Notes: generated from the letters alone by a model not told the origin. Counted from the stretch's first letter, positions 1 to 8,185 are shown. The stretch: DNA of 12,787 bases from Deltaproteobacteria bacterium (GCA_003647095.1 QMME01000080.1:1-12787), one strand, 5' to 3'. Program-made: numbers and translations.

Positions 1-1
1 G

Positions 2-661
2 AACGCGAGCGACCCGGACGGACAAGTGGTGTCCTATCAGTGGGACTTCTCGGACGGGGATGTCTCAAGTGAAGAAACTCCCCGGCACACCTACTCTGCG
101 GCGGGGAACTATCACGTCGAGTTGACGGTGACCGACGATGACGGTGCAAGCGGTACTTTCTACGTAGACGTGGTCGTACACGACCCATGTCCGGCGGGCA
201 CCATGGATTGCAACGGGGATCCTTCCGATGGTTGTGAGACGAACACCGCCGGGGATGTGAACAATTGCGGTTCCTGCGGTCATGCTTGCGCAGCCGGTGA
301 ATCGTGCCGGCAGGGCACCTGTGTATCCGGTTGCCCGGACGGGCTCACCGATTGCGGGGGCGAGTGTGTTGACCTTGGTTCCGACGCCTCCCACTGTGGC
401 TCTTGCGACAACGCTTGCGGCGTCGACAGGGTATGCGTCGAGGGCGAGTGCCGGCTCGACTGTGGTCCGGGAAAAGAGGAGAAGGATGGCGCTTGCGTTT
501 CGGCGTTGTCGGGGGGATGTAGCTGCGGTTCCCTCTCCGCGTCAACCGGAGGCGGGAACGGCCTGAAGGCGACTTTGGTGGTTTGCCTGCTCCTGGTTCT
601 CGCTTTCACCCGCAAGAAGAGAAAAGCCCCCTTCAGTCCCAGTTCTTGCCGCGGCCGGTGA
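2..661 (+). CDS. PKD-domain, cysteine-repeat surface protein with C-terminal sorting tail (5' partial)
   Basis: The frame is open from base 2 and its start lies outside the window, so the GTG at 26 is an internal Val codon. About 219 residues are visible. Residues 1-60 are the end of a PKD beta-sandwich domain (NASDPDG, YQWDFSDGD, HTYSAAGNYHVELTVTDDDG), common in extracellular proteins. Residues about 61-165 are cysteine repeats of the DGCETN / NNCGSCGHAC / CGSCDNAC type, frequent in myxobacterial secreted proteins. The C-terminus has a Cys-rich GGCSCG motif, a hydrophobic stretch (LKATLVVCLLLVLAF) and a basic cluster (RKKRK). This is the layout of MYXO-CTERM-like sorting signals, so anchoring at the cell surface is likely. 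Eleven residues follow the basic cluster, which is unusual. They are encoded where this gene overlaps the opposing gene by 29 bp. Substrate or partner is unknown. Confidence 0.85.
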   Translation, partial: NASDPDGQVVSYQWDFSDGDVSSEETPRHTYSAAGNYHVELTVTDDDGASGTFYVDVVVHDPCPAGTMDCNGDPSDGCETNTAGDVNNCGSCGHACAAGESCRQGTCVSGCPDGLTDCGGECVDLGSDASHCGSCDNACGVDRVCVEGECRLDCGPGKEEKDGACVSALSGGCSCGSLSASTGGGNGLKATLVVCLLLVLAFTRKKRKAPFSPSSCRGR

Positions 662-1712
662 GCAGGTAGGGGCCGGCCTGGGAGTGGAAGCCGCTGCCGT
701 CGCGCCAGGCCACCAGGGGAGGTTTCTTCTTCGAGCCCATGACCGCCGCGCAGCCCACCTGGCCGCGCTTGTTCACGGCCACGAACTTGTCGGAGAAATC
801 TATGGTGACGCCGTTGCGGCGGTTGATGGCGATGATGCGCCGGCAGGCGGCCAGGCAGGCGGCTGTAGGGTTCATCCCCCGGCGCATGCATTCCACCACG
901 AAGAAGCTGGCGCAGCTGCGGATGACCTCCTCGCCGCGTCCAGTGGCACCCGCCGCTCCGACGTCGTTGTCCACGTAAAGGCCGGCGCCGATGATGGGCG
1001 AGTCACCCACCCGGCCGGGAATCTTGAACGACAGCCCGCTGGTGGTGGTAACGCCAGCCAGGTTGCCGGCACCGTCCAGGCCCAGCACGTTAATGGTGCC
1101 GTGGCGCCGTCCCTGCCGGTCGCGGTAGATCCCGTCGCGGGGCGGCAGCCAGTCGTCGTCGCGGGAGAGGTTTTCCTTCCAGCGCAACCACTCCAGCCGG
1201 GCCTGCTCGGTGAGCAGGTTTTCAACCTGGAAGCCGTGCGCCCGGGCGAAGCGCTGGGCACCCCGGCCCACCAGCAGCATGTGGTCGGTGCGCTCCATCA
1301 CCAGCCGCGCCACCCTGCTGGGTGTCTTGATACCTTCCAGGCAGGCCACCGCCCCGCAGTCGTGGGTAGGTCCGTACATGACGCAGGAGTCGAGCTGGAC
1401 CACTCCCTCCTCGTTGGGCAATCCCCCGTAGCCGACCGAGTCGTCGCGCGGGTCCAGTTCCACCACGTTGGCCCCGGCGATCACGGCGTCCAGCACCCCG
1501 CCGCCCGAGGCCAGTACCTGCCAGGCGGCTTCGCTCACCGGCCGGCCCCACTCCGGGCCGCGGCTGCACACCACCAGCGGTGGCCGGCCCCGCCACGTGG
1601 GCGTGGCGGCCGGCTTGCCCGGACCTGTCTTGGCCCTGGCAGCGGCCGGCAGTCCGAAGCCCAGGGCCGCGGCCAGGCGGAAAAACCCTCTTCGTGACCA
1701 GCGTGCTGACAT
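633..1712 (-). CDS. N4-(beta-N-acetylglucosaminyl)-L-asparaginase (glycosylasparaginase), Tat-exported
   Basis: A 359-residue Ntn-hydrolase of the glycosylasparaginase family. Known members cleave the GlcNAc-Asn bond of glycoasparagines after autoproteolysis exposes an N-terminal Thr. The nucleophile is probably Thr206 in HGTINVLGLD. Downstream are the family motifs GVTTTSGLSFKIPGRVGDSP (about 221-240) and GAGLYVDNDVGAAGATGRGE. The residue before the Thr is Gly, as in many bacterial homologues, rather than the Asp of the human enzyme. The N-terminus (SRRGFFRLAAALGFGLPAAARA) is a twin-arginine signal, so the enzyme should act in the periplasm or outside the cell. The ATG at 1712 is preferred because GGGAGG lies a few bases upstream. 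The frame stays open upstream to 1796, but those extra 28 residues would precede the Tat signal. Its 3' end overlaps the PKD gene tail-to-tail. The physiological substrate is not evident from the neighbours. Confidence 0.92.
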   Translation of the reverse strand: MSARWSRRGFFRLAAALGFGLPAAARAKTGPGKPAATPTWRGRPPLVVCSRGPEWGRPVSEAAWQVLASGGGVLDAVIAGANVVELDPRDDSVGYGGLPNEEGVVQLDSCVMYGPTHDCGAVACLEGIKTPSRVARLVMERTDHMLLVGRGAQRFARAHGFQVENLLTEQARLEWLRWKENLSRDDDWLPPRDGIYRDRQGRRHGTINVLGLDGAGNLAGVTTTSGLSFKIPGRVGDSPIIGAGLYVDNDVGAAGATGRGEEVIRSCASFFVVECMRRGMNPTAACLAACRRIIAINRRNGVTIDFSDKFVAVNKRGQVGCAAVMGSKKKPPLVAWRDGSGFHSQAGPYLLTGRGKNWD

Positions 1713-1740
1713 GATTTCCTCCCGTTTTTTTTTGCCGGCC

Positions 1741-1769
1741 AGCATAGTCACCGGAGCTGCCGCCCACAA
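1741..1769 (-). promoter_or_regulatory. Candidate sigma70-type promoter for the glycosylasparaginase gene
   Basis: On the minus strand, TTGTGG (1769-1764) and TATGCT (1746-1741) are separated by exactly 17 bp. The -10 matches 4 of 6 consensus positions and the -35 only 3 of 6. Transcription would begin near 1734, at the edge of an A9 run (1733-1725). That leaves a leader of about 20 nt containing GGGAGG before the ATG at 1712. Confidence 0.4.
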
Positions 1770-1844
1770 GCACATTCTCCCATCCGGGCGAAGCATCCCG
1801 ATTCACCTTGCCCCGGCGGCGGCCGGGTGGCTATCCTCGGCGGC

Positions 1845-3149
1845 ATGTCCCCTTCCGGCCGCAATGCTGCCTCCCGGCAACCGCTGGCCCTGGCGGCCGA
1901 CGAACGCGGCCGGGTGTGCGAGGTGCCCGGCCGGGCCGCCGCGGTCCGCGTGGGCGCGAGGATCCGGCGCCTGGACGCAAACGAACTGATACCGCTGCCT
2001 CCGGGGGCCGGGCTGCTGCTCATGCCGGGACGCCGGGCCCTGGGCTTTCGCCGTGGCGCCGATGTACCCGATCTACTCGACGGCCAGGCAGTGGCAGCCT
2101 TCGTTCCTCCCGGTCACCTGGTGACATCCCTGGCCGCCGGCCGGGCCGGCGATGATGCTCCCCTGCTGCCGTTGCATACCTACGCGGCCGTGGCCTGGTG
2201 GCGGGGACGCCTGCAGGTGGCGGCCCGGCGCGTCGACTCCGACCCCCGCCACGACCCGGACCGCTTCGACCCGGAGCGGGTACGCCGGGCCGTGGAACGG
2301 GGCCTGCGGCGCTTCGGCGGCAACCGGCTGATGGTTCACCACGGCCGCAACTGCGCCCTGCGCTACGCCTGTCCCAATGCCCGCAACCTGTTCCTGCGCC
2401 GCTGGGAGGCCCCGGCGGCGGTCTCGGCCGAGTGCAACACCGCCTGCCTGGGCTGCATCTCTCACCAGCCCGCCAGTGGCCCGCCCTCGGCCCAACCCCG
2501 CCTGGATTTCGTTCCGGAAGCGGGCGAGATCGTCGAGCTGGGTCTGTGGCATCTCGAGCGGGCGCCGGCGGCCATGCTCAGCTTTGGCCAGGGTTGCGAG
2601 GGTGAACCCCTGTGCCGGGCCGGCTTGATCGCCGAGGCCGTCAACGCCATCAGGAAGCGTTGTCAACGGGGTACCATCCACCTGAACAGCAACGGCACCC
2701 TTCCCCAGGCACTCGAACGCTGTATCGACGCCGGCCTGGACAGCCTGCGCGTCAGCCTGCCGGCGGCCCGCCGGGAGTACTTTTCCGCCTATCGCCAGCA
2801 GGTGGGGCCGGGGCTGGAGACGGTGCGCCAGTCGCTGCGGCTGGCCCGCCGGCGCGGCCTGTTTGTGTCGTTGAACCTGCTGGCCTTTCCCGGGGTGAGC
2901 GACGATCCCCGGGAGGTCGAGGCCCTGGAGCAGTTGCTCGACGAGTGCCGGCCCGACATGATCCAATGGCGCAACCTCAACATCGATCCCGACTTCTACC
3001 TGGAGCACCTGGCCCGCCATGGCCTGTCTGCAGCCACGCAACCACTGGGAATGCTGGCCCTGCTCGAGCGCCTGCACCGGCGCTATCCCCGGCTGCGACA
3101 GGGCAGTTTCAATCCCCCGCTGGGCAAGCGCCAGACTACTCCAGAATGA
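1845..3149 (+). CDS. Radical SAM protein of an uncharacterised conserved family
   Basis: A protein of about 434 residues. The CX3CX2C cluster motif CNTACLGC (Cys197, Cys201, Cys204) should bind the [4Fe-4S] cluster that cleaves S-adenosylmethionine. Other radical SAM barrel features follow: SFGQGCEGEP, IHLNSNGTLP and DSLRVSLPAAR. The N-terminal 190 residues belong to the family itself and include LPLHTYAAVAWW and a segment with two further cysteines, NCALRYACPNARNLFLRRWE (about 169-188). From memory, similar proteins occur in many Desulfuromonas- and Geobacter-type genomes annotated only as radical SAM protein. The reaction is unknown. No signal peptide is visible, so it should be cytoplasmic. 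The ATG at 1845 was chosen over the in-frame GTG at 1827; neither has a strong ribosome binding site. No peptide precursor gene is adjacent, so a RiPP maturase role is not supported here. Its stop overlaps the opposing protease gene by 14 bp. Confidence 0.88.
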   Translation: MSPSGRNAASRQPLALAADERGRVCEVPGRAAAVRVGARIRRLDANELIPLPPGAGLLLMPGRRALGFRRGADVPDLLDGQAVAAFVPPGHLVTSLAAGRAGDDAPLLPLHTYAAVAWWRGRLQVAARRVDSDPRHDPDRFDPERVRRAVERGLRRFGGNRLMVHHGRNCALRYACPNARNLFLRRWEAPAAVSAECNTACLGCISHQPASGPPSAQPRLDFVPEAGEIVELGLWHLERAPAAMLSFGQGCEGEPLCRAGLIAEAVNAIRKRCQRGTIHLNSNGTLPQALERCIDAGLDSLRVSLPAARREYFSAYRQQVGPGLETVRQSLRLARRRGLFVSLNLLAFPGVSDDPREVEALEQLLDECRPDMIQWRNLNIDPDFYLEHLARHGLSAATQPLGMLALLERLHRRYPRLRQGSFNPPLGKRQTTPE

Positions 3150-6100
3150 GCGAGGCGTCCTGGCCGTCGGCCAGTTTCTGATCTTCTTCCTTCCAGTCGA
3201 TGCCGCCTGCGCGGGTCACCACCAGGGGCAGCTGGGTGGCGAACTTGGTTCCCTCCCGGGCGACCACGGTAATCAGGTTGGGACCGGGATGGAGCCCGAT
3301 GCTGGTGTCGACTGTCAGTTGGTGGCCGTTGCCGGTGCTGCCCGAGCGCAGCAACACCTTGTCGTTGCCCACCCAGACGGTGACGTCCCTGACGGGCCGG
3401 TCCCGATCGCTTACTTCCAGGTGAAGCTTGATCTCCCTGGTGTCGTGGTCCACCAGCAGGGGCAGCCGACCCGCCTTGATCCGCGGTGGTGTCAGCTGGG
3501 GCAGGTCGCGAATGCGGGCCGGTGGCCGCCGCTTGCGGGTGCGCTTCACCAGCCGGGAGGCCACCCAGCCCAGCACCGCATCGTCCGCCACCACTCGCCA
3601 GTAGCCTGCCACCAGGCGATCGGCCTGCAGTATCCCCGGGGCCAGCGCCTGGGCCAACGGCGGCATGCTGGAGTGCGGTCCGGCCAGCAGGGGCGTCCGC
3701 CGACGCAGCGGCGCCAGCCTGGCGTGGAAAGACTTGATCGGTCCCTGGGCCTTGGCGAAGACCGGCAGTTTAAGCTTGGCGGTGTGGTTGGTGCCCAGGT
3801 CGGCATCCCATATCGTCAGTTCCACCGGCAACTGCCGCTTCTTGCTGTCGGGACGTACGTCGAAGACGAAGCTGCCGGTGGCGTCGGCCCGGGCGGCGAT
3901 CTCCTTGAGATTGAAGCGACCCTTGCCACGCTTGAGGAACAGGTCGCGTCCGGCGTCGTTCTTGAGCAAGCCCTTGACCTTGAAGGCCCGCCCGGGCCCG
4001 GAATTGATCACCTTGACCCGCAGGCTGGCAGATTCTCCCGGCTGGATCAGGCCGTCACCGTTTCCCTTGACTTCCAGCAACTGCCAGGCCAGGGAGAACG
4101 ACGGCCGCTCCAGGCCCCGGCTGCGAATCACCGTCTCCAGCGGCGCCGGTGCCTGGCCGCCCTGGCAGTGGAAGATGAAGCGCACTTCGTCGGCCCGGGA
4201 CAATGCCCCCCGGGGAACCTTTACCGGCACTTCCCAGCTGCGGGTTTGTCCCGGTGCCAGCTTGCCGAAGATGAACTCGCGCTTGTCGAACAGGGCCGAC
4301 TTGCTCTTCGATTCCGCCCACAAACGATAGACTGGTTGCTGGGACTTGTTGCTGGCAACCAGTTTCATGACGATTTTCTTGTCCGCCACCGCCGCCCCGT
4401 CGGCTGCCAGTCCTTCTCCCGCCAGTTCGAAGGAAGTGATCAGCCGGGGCGCCGGCCCGGCGGTGCCGGCTGCCGGGCTCCAGTCGACGCCCAGCGCCGA
4501 CAGGGCCTCGGTCATCTTCTTCTGCTCGTTGCCGGCTACCTCGTCGAGCAGGGTAACCGCCTCGTCCAGCATTCCCGAGGCGTGCGGGCTGCGTACCTGT
4601 CCAAGGATCCGGCGGGCCAGCTTGATGGAGAAGTCTTCCCGGAAGGCCGGTTCCTGCAGGGGTGGTTGCTCTTGCTCCCCGGCCGCTTTCTCCTGCTCTT
4701 TCTCCTCGAGGTAGCTGATGCGTTTGGCCGGCTTCAGGCGCTGCCGGTGTTGCTTGCGCAGGTGGGCGGGGATGTCTTCCTCGCGGAAATGGGAGCGACT
4801 GACGAAGGCCCGGACGTCGTCTTTCTCGAGCACCATGGGTACCAGCTCGATGTCGGGAGTGACCCCCACTTCCTGGATGGAGATGTCGCCCGGGATCAGG
4901 TACTCGGCCACCGTCAGCTTCAGGCAGGCTCCGCTGATGGCCTCGGGTACGCGGTCGTTGAGAATCTGCACCGTGCCCTTGCCGAAGGTTTGCTGCCCCA
5001 TTACCAGGGCCCGATCCAGGTTCTTCAGGGCACCGGCCAGGATTTCCGAGGCCGAGGCCGATCCATTGTTCACCAACACCACCAGGGGCAGGCCTTTCTC
5101 GGTACCGTCTGCAGTGGCCCGTTTCTCCTCGCGGTCTTTCTGTACCTTCTGCTCGGCGGTGCTGTCCTCGCCGTAGGCCACCGTGGCCACGATCACCCCG
5201 CGATCCAGGAACAAGTCGGCCACCTTGACAGCCGCCTTCATGAGTCCCCCGGCGTTGTTGCGCAGGTCGATGATCAGACCCCGCAGCCCCTTGGCCTGGC
5301 GCTTGAGATCGAACAGGTGCCGGGCCACGTCCTCGTCGGTATGCCGGCCGAAATCCTGGATCTGGATGTAGCCGATACGTCCCTCGAGCAGGTGTGATTC
5401 CACCGAGTGCACGGTGATGCGTTCGCGGGTGATGACGTACTTGTGGGGTTCGCTCCAGCCCTTGCGCATCACCCAGATGGTTACCTTGGTGCCGGGCTTG
5501 CCGCGCAGCATGTTGACCGCCTCGTCGAGCGGCATGTTGACGGTTGACTGGTCGCCGATGCGCACGATCTGGTCCATGGCCCGCAGGCCCAGGCGCGCCG
5601 CCGGGGTATCCGGCAGGGGGGAGATAATGGTCAGGGCGCCGTCGCGGATGGTGATGCGAATTCCCAGCCCGCCGAACTCGCCGGTGGTCTTGAGACTCAT
5701 CTCCCGAAACAGCTCCGGGGGCAGCAGGTTGGAATGGGGATCGAGGGTGGAGAGCATGCCGTCGATGGCGGCGTACTCGACATCCTTGGGGTCGGTGTCA
5801 GCCTCGAGGTGGCTGGCGATGAAGGCGATCAGCGGTTGCAGGCTGAAGTTCATCTCCCAGATGGTGGTCGGCTGGCCGACGCTGAAACGCTGCTGGAAGG
5901 CGCCCACCTGGGTGGTGACCTGGCCATCGGCCAGCTTGATCTCCACCTCGGGAATGCGCTGCTCGATGGTCTCCAGGATGCTTTTTAGCATGCGTGGCGG
6001 GGAGATGCGGGCGGGATCCACGTAGTCCTGCTTGACCTGCAGGATTACCCAGCTCAGGCCCTCCAGCCGGGAGGGATCGTACTGGCTGGAACTCTTGGCC

Positions 6101-6186
6101 TCCACCGAGCCCACGACCCGACAGCCCAGCAGCAGCAACAGCAGCAATGCAGCGGAGGCGGTGCTTTTTTTTACCTGGCCGATCAA
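3136..6186 (-). CDS. S41 C-terminal processing protease lipoprotein with PDZ, SH3-like and Ig-like domains
   Basis: From the TTG at 6186 this is 1016 residues, far longer than typical CtpA (about 400-500) or Prc (about 680). A signal peptide with lipobox LLGC (Cys22) implies a lipid-anchored envelope protein. The helical N-terminal region is followed by a PDZ domain (about 164-246) and an S41 core. The core carries IIDLRNNAGG, the catalytic Ser378 in NGSASASE and Lys403 in TFGKGTVQ. The 25-residue Ser-Lys spacing is the same as in Prc and the plant D1 protease. After residue 450 come a charged linker, two CARDB/Ig-like beta regions (one with NGDGLIQPGE), an SH3b-like stretch (about 833-883, YWRVVADDAVLGWVASRLV) and a last Ig-like domain. 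The TTG has AGGAG seven bases upstream. The ATG at 6210 and the open frame to 6252 are alternatives, but the promoter at 6252-6224 makes them less likely. The 3' end overlaps the radical SAM gene. Confidence 0.93.
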   Translation of the reverse strand: MIGQVKKSTASAALLLLLLLGCRVVGSVEAKSSSQYDPSRLEGLSWVILQVKQDYVDPARISPPRMLKSILETIEQRIPEVEIKLADGQVTTQVGAFQQRFSVGQPTTIWEMNFSLQPLIAFIASHLEADTDPKDVEYAAIDGMLSTLDPHSNLLPPELFREMSLKTTGEFGGLGIRITIRDGALTIISPLPDTPAARLGLRAMDQIVRIGDQSTVNMPLDEAVNMLRGKPGTKVTIWVMRKGWSEPHKYVITRERITVHSVESHLLEGRIGYIQIQDFGRHTDEDVARHLFDLKRQAKGLRGLIIDLRNNAGGLMKAAVKVADLFLDRGVIVATVAYGEDSTAEQKVQKDREEKRATADGTEKGLPLVVLVNNGSASASEILAGALKNLDRALVMGQQTFGKGTVQILNDRVPEAISGACLKLTVAEYLIPGDISIQEVGVTPDIELVPMVLEKDDVRAFVSRSHFREEDIPAHLRKQHRQRLKPAKRISYLEEKEQEKAAGEQEQPPLQEPAFREDFSIKLARRILGQVRSPHASGMLDEAVTLLDEVAGNEQKKMTEALSALGVDWSPAAGTAGPAPRLITSFELAGEGLAADGAAVADKKIVMKLVASNKSQQPVYRLWAESKSKSALFDKREFIFGKLAPGQTRSWEVPVKVPRGALSRADEVRFIFHCQGGQAPAPLETVIRSRGLERPSFSLAWQLLEVKGNGDGLIQPGESASLRVKVINSGPGRAFKVKGLLKNDAGRDLFLKRGKGRFNLKEIAARADATGSFVFDVRPDSKKRQLPVELTIWDADLGTNHTAKLKLPVFAKAQGPIKSFHARLAPLRRRTPLLAGPHSSMPPLAQALAPGILQADRLVAGYWRVVADDAVLGWVASRLVKRTRKRRPPARIRDLPQLTPPRIKAGRLPLLVDHDTREIKLHLEVSDRDRPVRDVTVWVGNDKVLLRSGSTGNGHQLTVDTSIGLHPGPNLITVVAREGTKFATQLPLVVTRAGGIDWKEEDQKLADGQDASLILE

Positions 6187-6223
6187 TTTCCTTCTCCTCG
6201 TTGGTTCCATTGACCCCACTTGC

Positions 6224-6252
6224 ATGCTAGGGGTGGGGTGGTGGGTTGTCAA
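6224..6252 (-). promoter_or_regulatory. Sigma70-type promoter for the S41 protease gene
   Basis: On the minus strand, a perfect TTGACA (6252-6247) is followed after exactly 17 bp by TAGCAT (6229-6224). It lies in the short gap after the kinase stop (6268). Transcription should start near 6217. This gives a leader of about 31 nt to the TTG at 6186 and contains the AGGAG site. The ATG at 6210 would have a leader of only about 7 nt and no Shine-Dalgarno sequence. Confidence 0.65.
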
Positions 6253-6267
6253 GGCAAGGTGCCGGTG

Positions 6268-8112
6268 TCAGTGTAGCAGATCCTTGCGCAGGGTGGTCGT
6301 CTGGCCCGCCTCGATGGTCACCGTAACGACGCGTGATATCTTGCGGGCGGGGTTGACCACCCGCAGGCGATGGGTACCCGCCGGTAGTTCCAGGCGTACC
6401 AGCGGTGTCATGCCCAGTTTCTTGTCGCCCAGGTAGACCTCGGTCCAGGGGCGGGTGGAAAAGGTGAGCCGGCCGGTGGCGGCCCGGGCCGGCTGTGGCC
6501 GGGAGGGAGGAGTGGAGGCCCGGCGCGGCGGACGGAACAGCAAGGCGGATACCTCTCCCCGCCCCAGCAACACCTTCTTCACCTGCCGTTGCCGGCCGCG
6601 GCAGAGCACGGCTACCCGGTGTTCCTGGCCGGGTTCGACAGCCACTTCCTCGAGCGGGGTGACCCCCTCCAGGCGGCGGCCGTCGATCTCCACCGCACAG
6701 CCGGCAGGTTGCGAGCGCACCGTCAGCCGGGCCGGAGAGGCGACCACTGCTGCCGGGGCGGGCGGGCCGGCCGGCCCGGGTGCGGGCCGGCCGGCGTCGG
6801 CGCTGGTGGCCGGCGTTGTCGTGGTGGAGGCGGAGGTGTTGCCGGCGGTGGCCGGCGGCGGCGAGGTTTTTACGGTTGCCGCTTCATCCTCCGGCGCCTG
6901 GCCCCACAGGTGCCAGGCCCCCCAGGCCGCTGCCCCGAGCACCAGCAGCAGCGCGATCGCCAGCGGCCACCGGCGTCGAGGCGGGGCGATGGCACTGCCC
7001 GACTCGGGCTTGATGATGGTCTCGCCGTAATCGCCGTGCCCGGCCGCCGGGGAGGGACCGGCCCGGGAGCTGGAGGGAAACGAATCGCTGGCCGGCTTGA
7101 GGGCCCGGGGTGAGATGTCTCCCTGGTTCCCCCGGCGGGCGATTTGTTCGAGCAGCTTTTTCTTGGTGCGGGCCTTGTCCCCGAACACCTCCATGATGTA
7201 GGCGGCGATGGCCTCGGGGCCGGCCGGCTCCTGCTGCTGCTGCAGGTAGGCGCGCAGCGCGGCTGCCATTTCCGCCGCGCTCTGGTAGCGCTGGGCGGGA
7301 TCCTTCTGCAGGGCCCGGTCCACCACCGCCACCAGCTGGGCGGGAACCTCGGCCCGGGCCTCGGCCAGCGCCGGGATGGGCTCGTCGGCGATGGCCCGGA
7401 TGATGGCCGCTTCGCTGTCATGCCGGAACAGGCGCCGGCGGGCCAGCAGTTCCCAGAGCACGATGCCCAGGGAGAAGATGTCGGAGCGGGCGTCGACCTC
7501 CTGGCCGGTGCATTGCTCGGGACTCATGTAGGCCAGCTTGCCCTTGAGGGTGCCCACCCGGGTCTGGTGCATCTTGGTGGCGGCCTTGGCGATGCCGAAG
7601 TCCACCAGCTTGACCATGCCGTTGAAGAGCACGATGATGTTGTGCGGGCTGATGTCGCGGTGAACGATGTCGAGCCGCCGGCCCTGCTCGTCTTCGAAGG
7701 TATGGGCATAGTGCAGGCCGTCACAGACCTGGGCCACCATGGCCGCGGCCAGGGGCCAGGAGACGGGCCGGCCGGCCTGCACGCCCTGGTTGGCCAGGGC
7801 TCCCAGGCTTTCTCCTTCCAGGAACTCCATGGCGATGAAGTACTCGCCGTCGACCTGGCCCAGGTCGTAGATCTGCACGATGTTGGGGTGGTTGAGCCGG
7901 GCGGCGATGATGGCCTCGTCGAGGAACATCTCCACGAACTGCTTCTGCTGCACCAGGCTGGGCAGGATGCGTTTCAGCACCACCAGCTTCTCGAAACCGC
8001 CGATGCCGGTCTGGCGGGCCAGGTAGATCTCGGCCATGCCGCCGGTGGCCAGCAGCATCAGCAGCTGGTAGCGGCCAATGCTGGACAGTTGTGCTCTTTC
8101 GTCCCGAGTCAT
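6268..8112 (-). CDS. Transmembrane Ser/Thr protein kinase with two C-terminal PEGA domains
   Basis: A 614-residue Hanks-type kinase. The kinase domain (about 13-290) has the glycine loop (LATGGMAEIYLA), ATP-anchoring Lys47 in VVLKR, catalytic HRD (Asp153) with Asn158, DFG (Asp172) and MSPEQ closing the activation segment, so it should be active. A low-complexity linker leads to one membrane helix (about 384-400, WPLAIALLLVLGAAAWGAW). An Ala/Pro/Thr-rich stalk and two PEGA-type repeats follow (about 462-525 and 547-611; GCAVEIDGRRLEGVTPLEEVAV and TEVYLGDKKLGMTPLVRLEL). The kinase is therefore cytoplasmic and the PEGA domains extracytoplasmic, as in myxobacterial kinases. The ATG at 8112 is chosen because GAGGGTGGT lies just upstream; 15 more codons are open up to 8157. 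The next gene on this strand is the S41 protease, 81 bp downstream and with its own promoter. Substrates cannot be read from the sequence. Confidence 0.95.
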   Translation of the reverse strand: MTRDERAQLSSIGRYQLLMLLATGGMAEIYLARQTGIGGFEKLVVLKRILPSLVQQKQFVEMFLDEAIIAARLNHPNIVQIYDLGQVDGEYFIAMEFLEGESLGALANQGVQAGRPVSWPLAAAMVAQVCDGLHYAHTFEDEQGRRLDIVHRDISPHNIIVLFNGMVKLVDFGIAKAATKMHQTRVGTLKGKLAYMSPEQCTGQEVDARSDIFSLGIVLWELLARRRLFRHDSEAAIIRAIADEPIPALAEARAEVPAQLVAVVDRALQKDPAQRYQSAAEMAAALRAYLQQQQEPAGPEAIAAYIMEVFGDKARTKKKLLEQIARRGNQGDISPRALKPASDSFPSSSRAGPSPAAGHGDYGETIIKPESGSAIAPPRRRWPLAIALLLVLGAAAWGAWHLWGQAPEDEAATVKTSPPPATAGNTSASTTTTPATSADAGRPAPGPAGPPAPAAVVASPARLTVRSQPAGCAVEIDGRRLEGVTPLEEVAVEPGQEHRVAVLCRGRQRQVKKVLLGRGEVSALLFRPPRRASTPPSRPQPARAATGRLTFSTRPWTEVYLGDKKLGMTPLVRLELPAGTHRLRVVNPARKISRVVTVTIEAGQTTTLRKDLLH

Positions 8113-8185
8113 ACCACCCTCATGGTAGACAGCCGGAACGCAAAGCTCAAGCAACAAATTACCGGGTGCCGACCTGCTGGCGTTG

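Noticed and set aside
684..1697. Plus-strand open frame (337 codons) opposite the glycosylasparaginase
   Set aside because: Antisense to a gene with clear family motifs; composition is that of a GC-rich shadow frame.
1845..3149. Radical SAM protein as a RiPP maturase with a hidden precursor peptide
   Set aside because: The flanking 132-bp gap and the overlap on the other side leave no plausible precursor gene, and the C-terminus shows no SPASM-type cysteine cluster.
3019..5397. Long plus-strand open frame (792 codons) opposite the S41 protease
   Set aside because: The translated sequence shows low-complexity shadow composition with no domains. The minus strand encodes a catalytic S41 core with correct Ser-Lys spacing.
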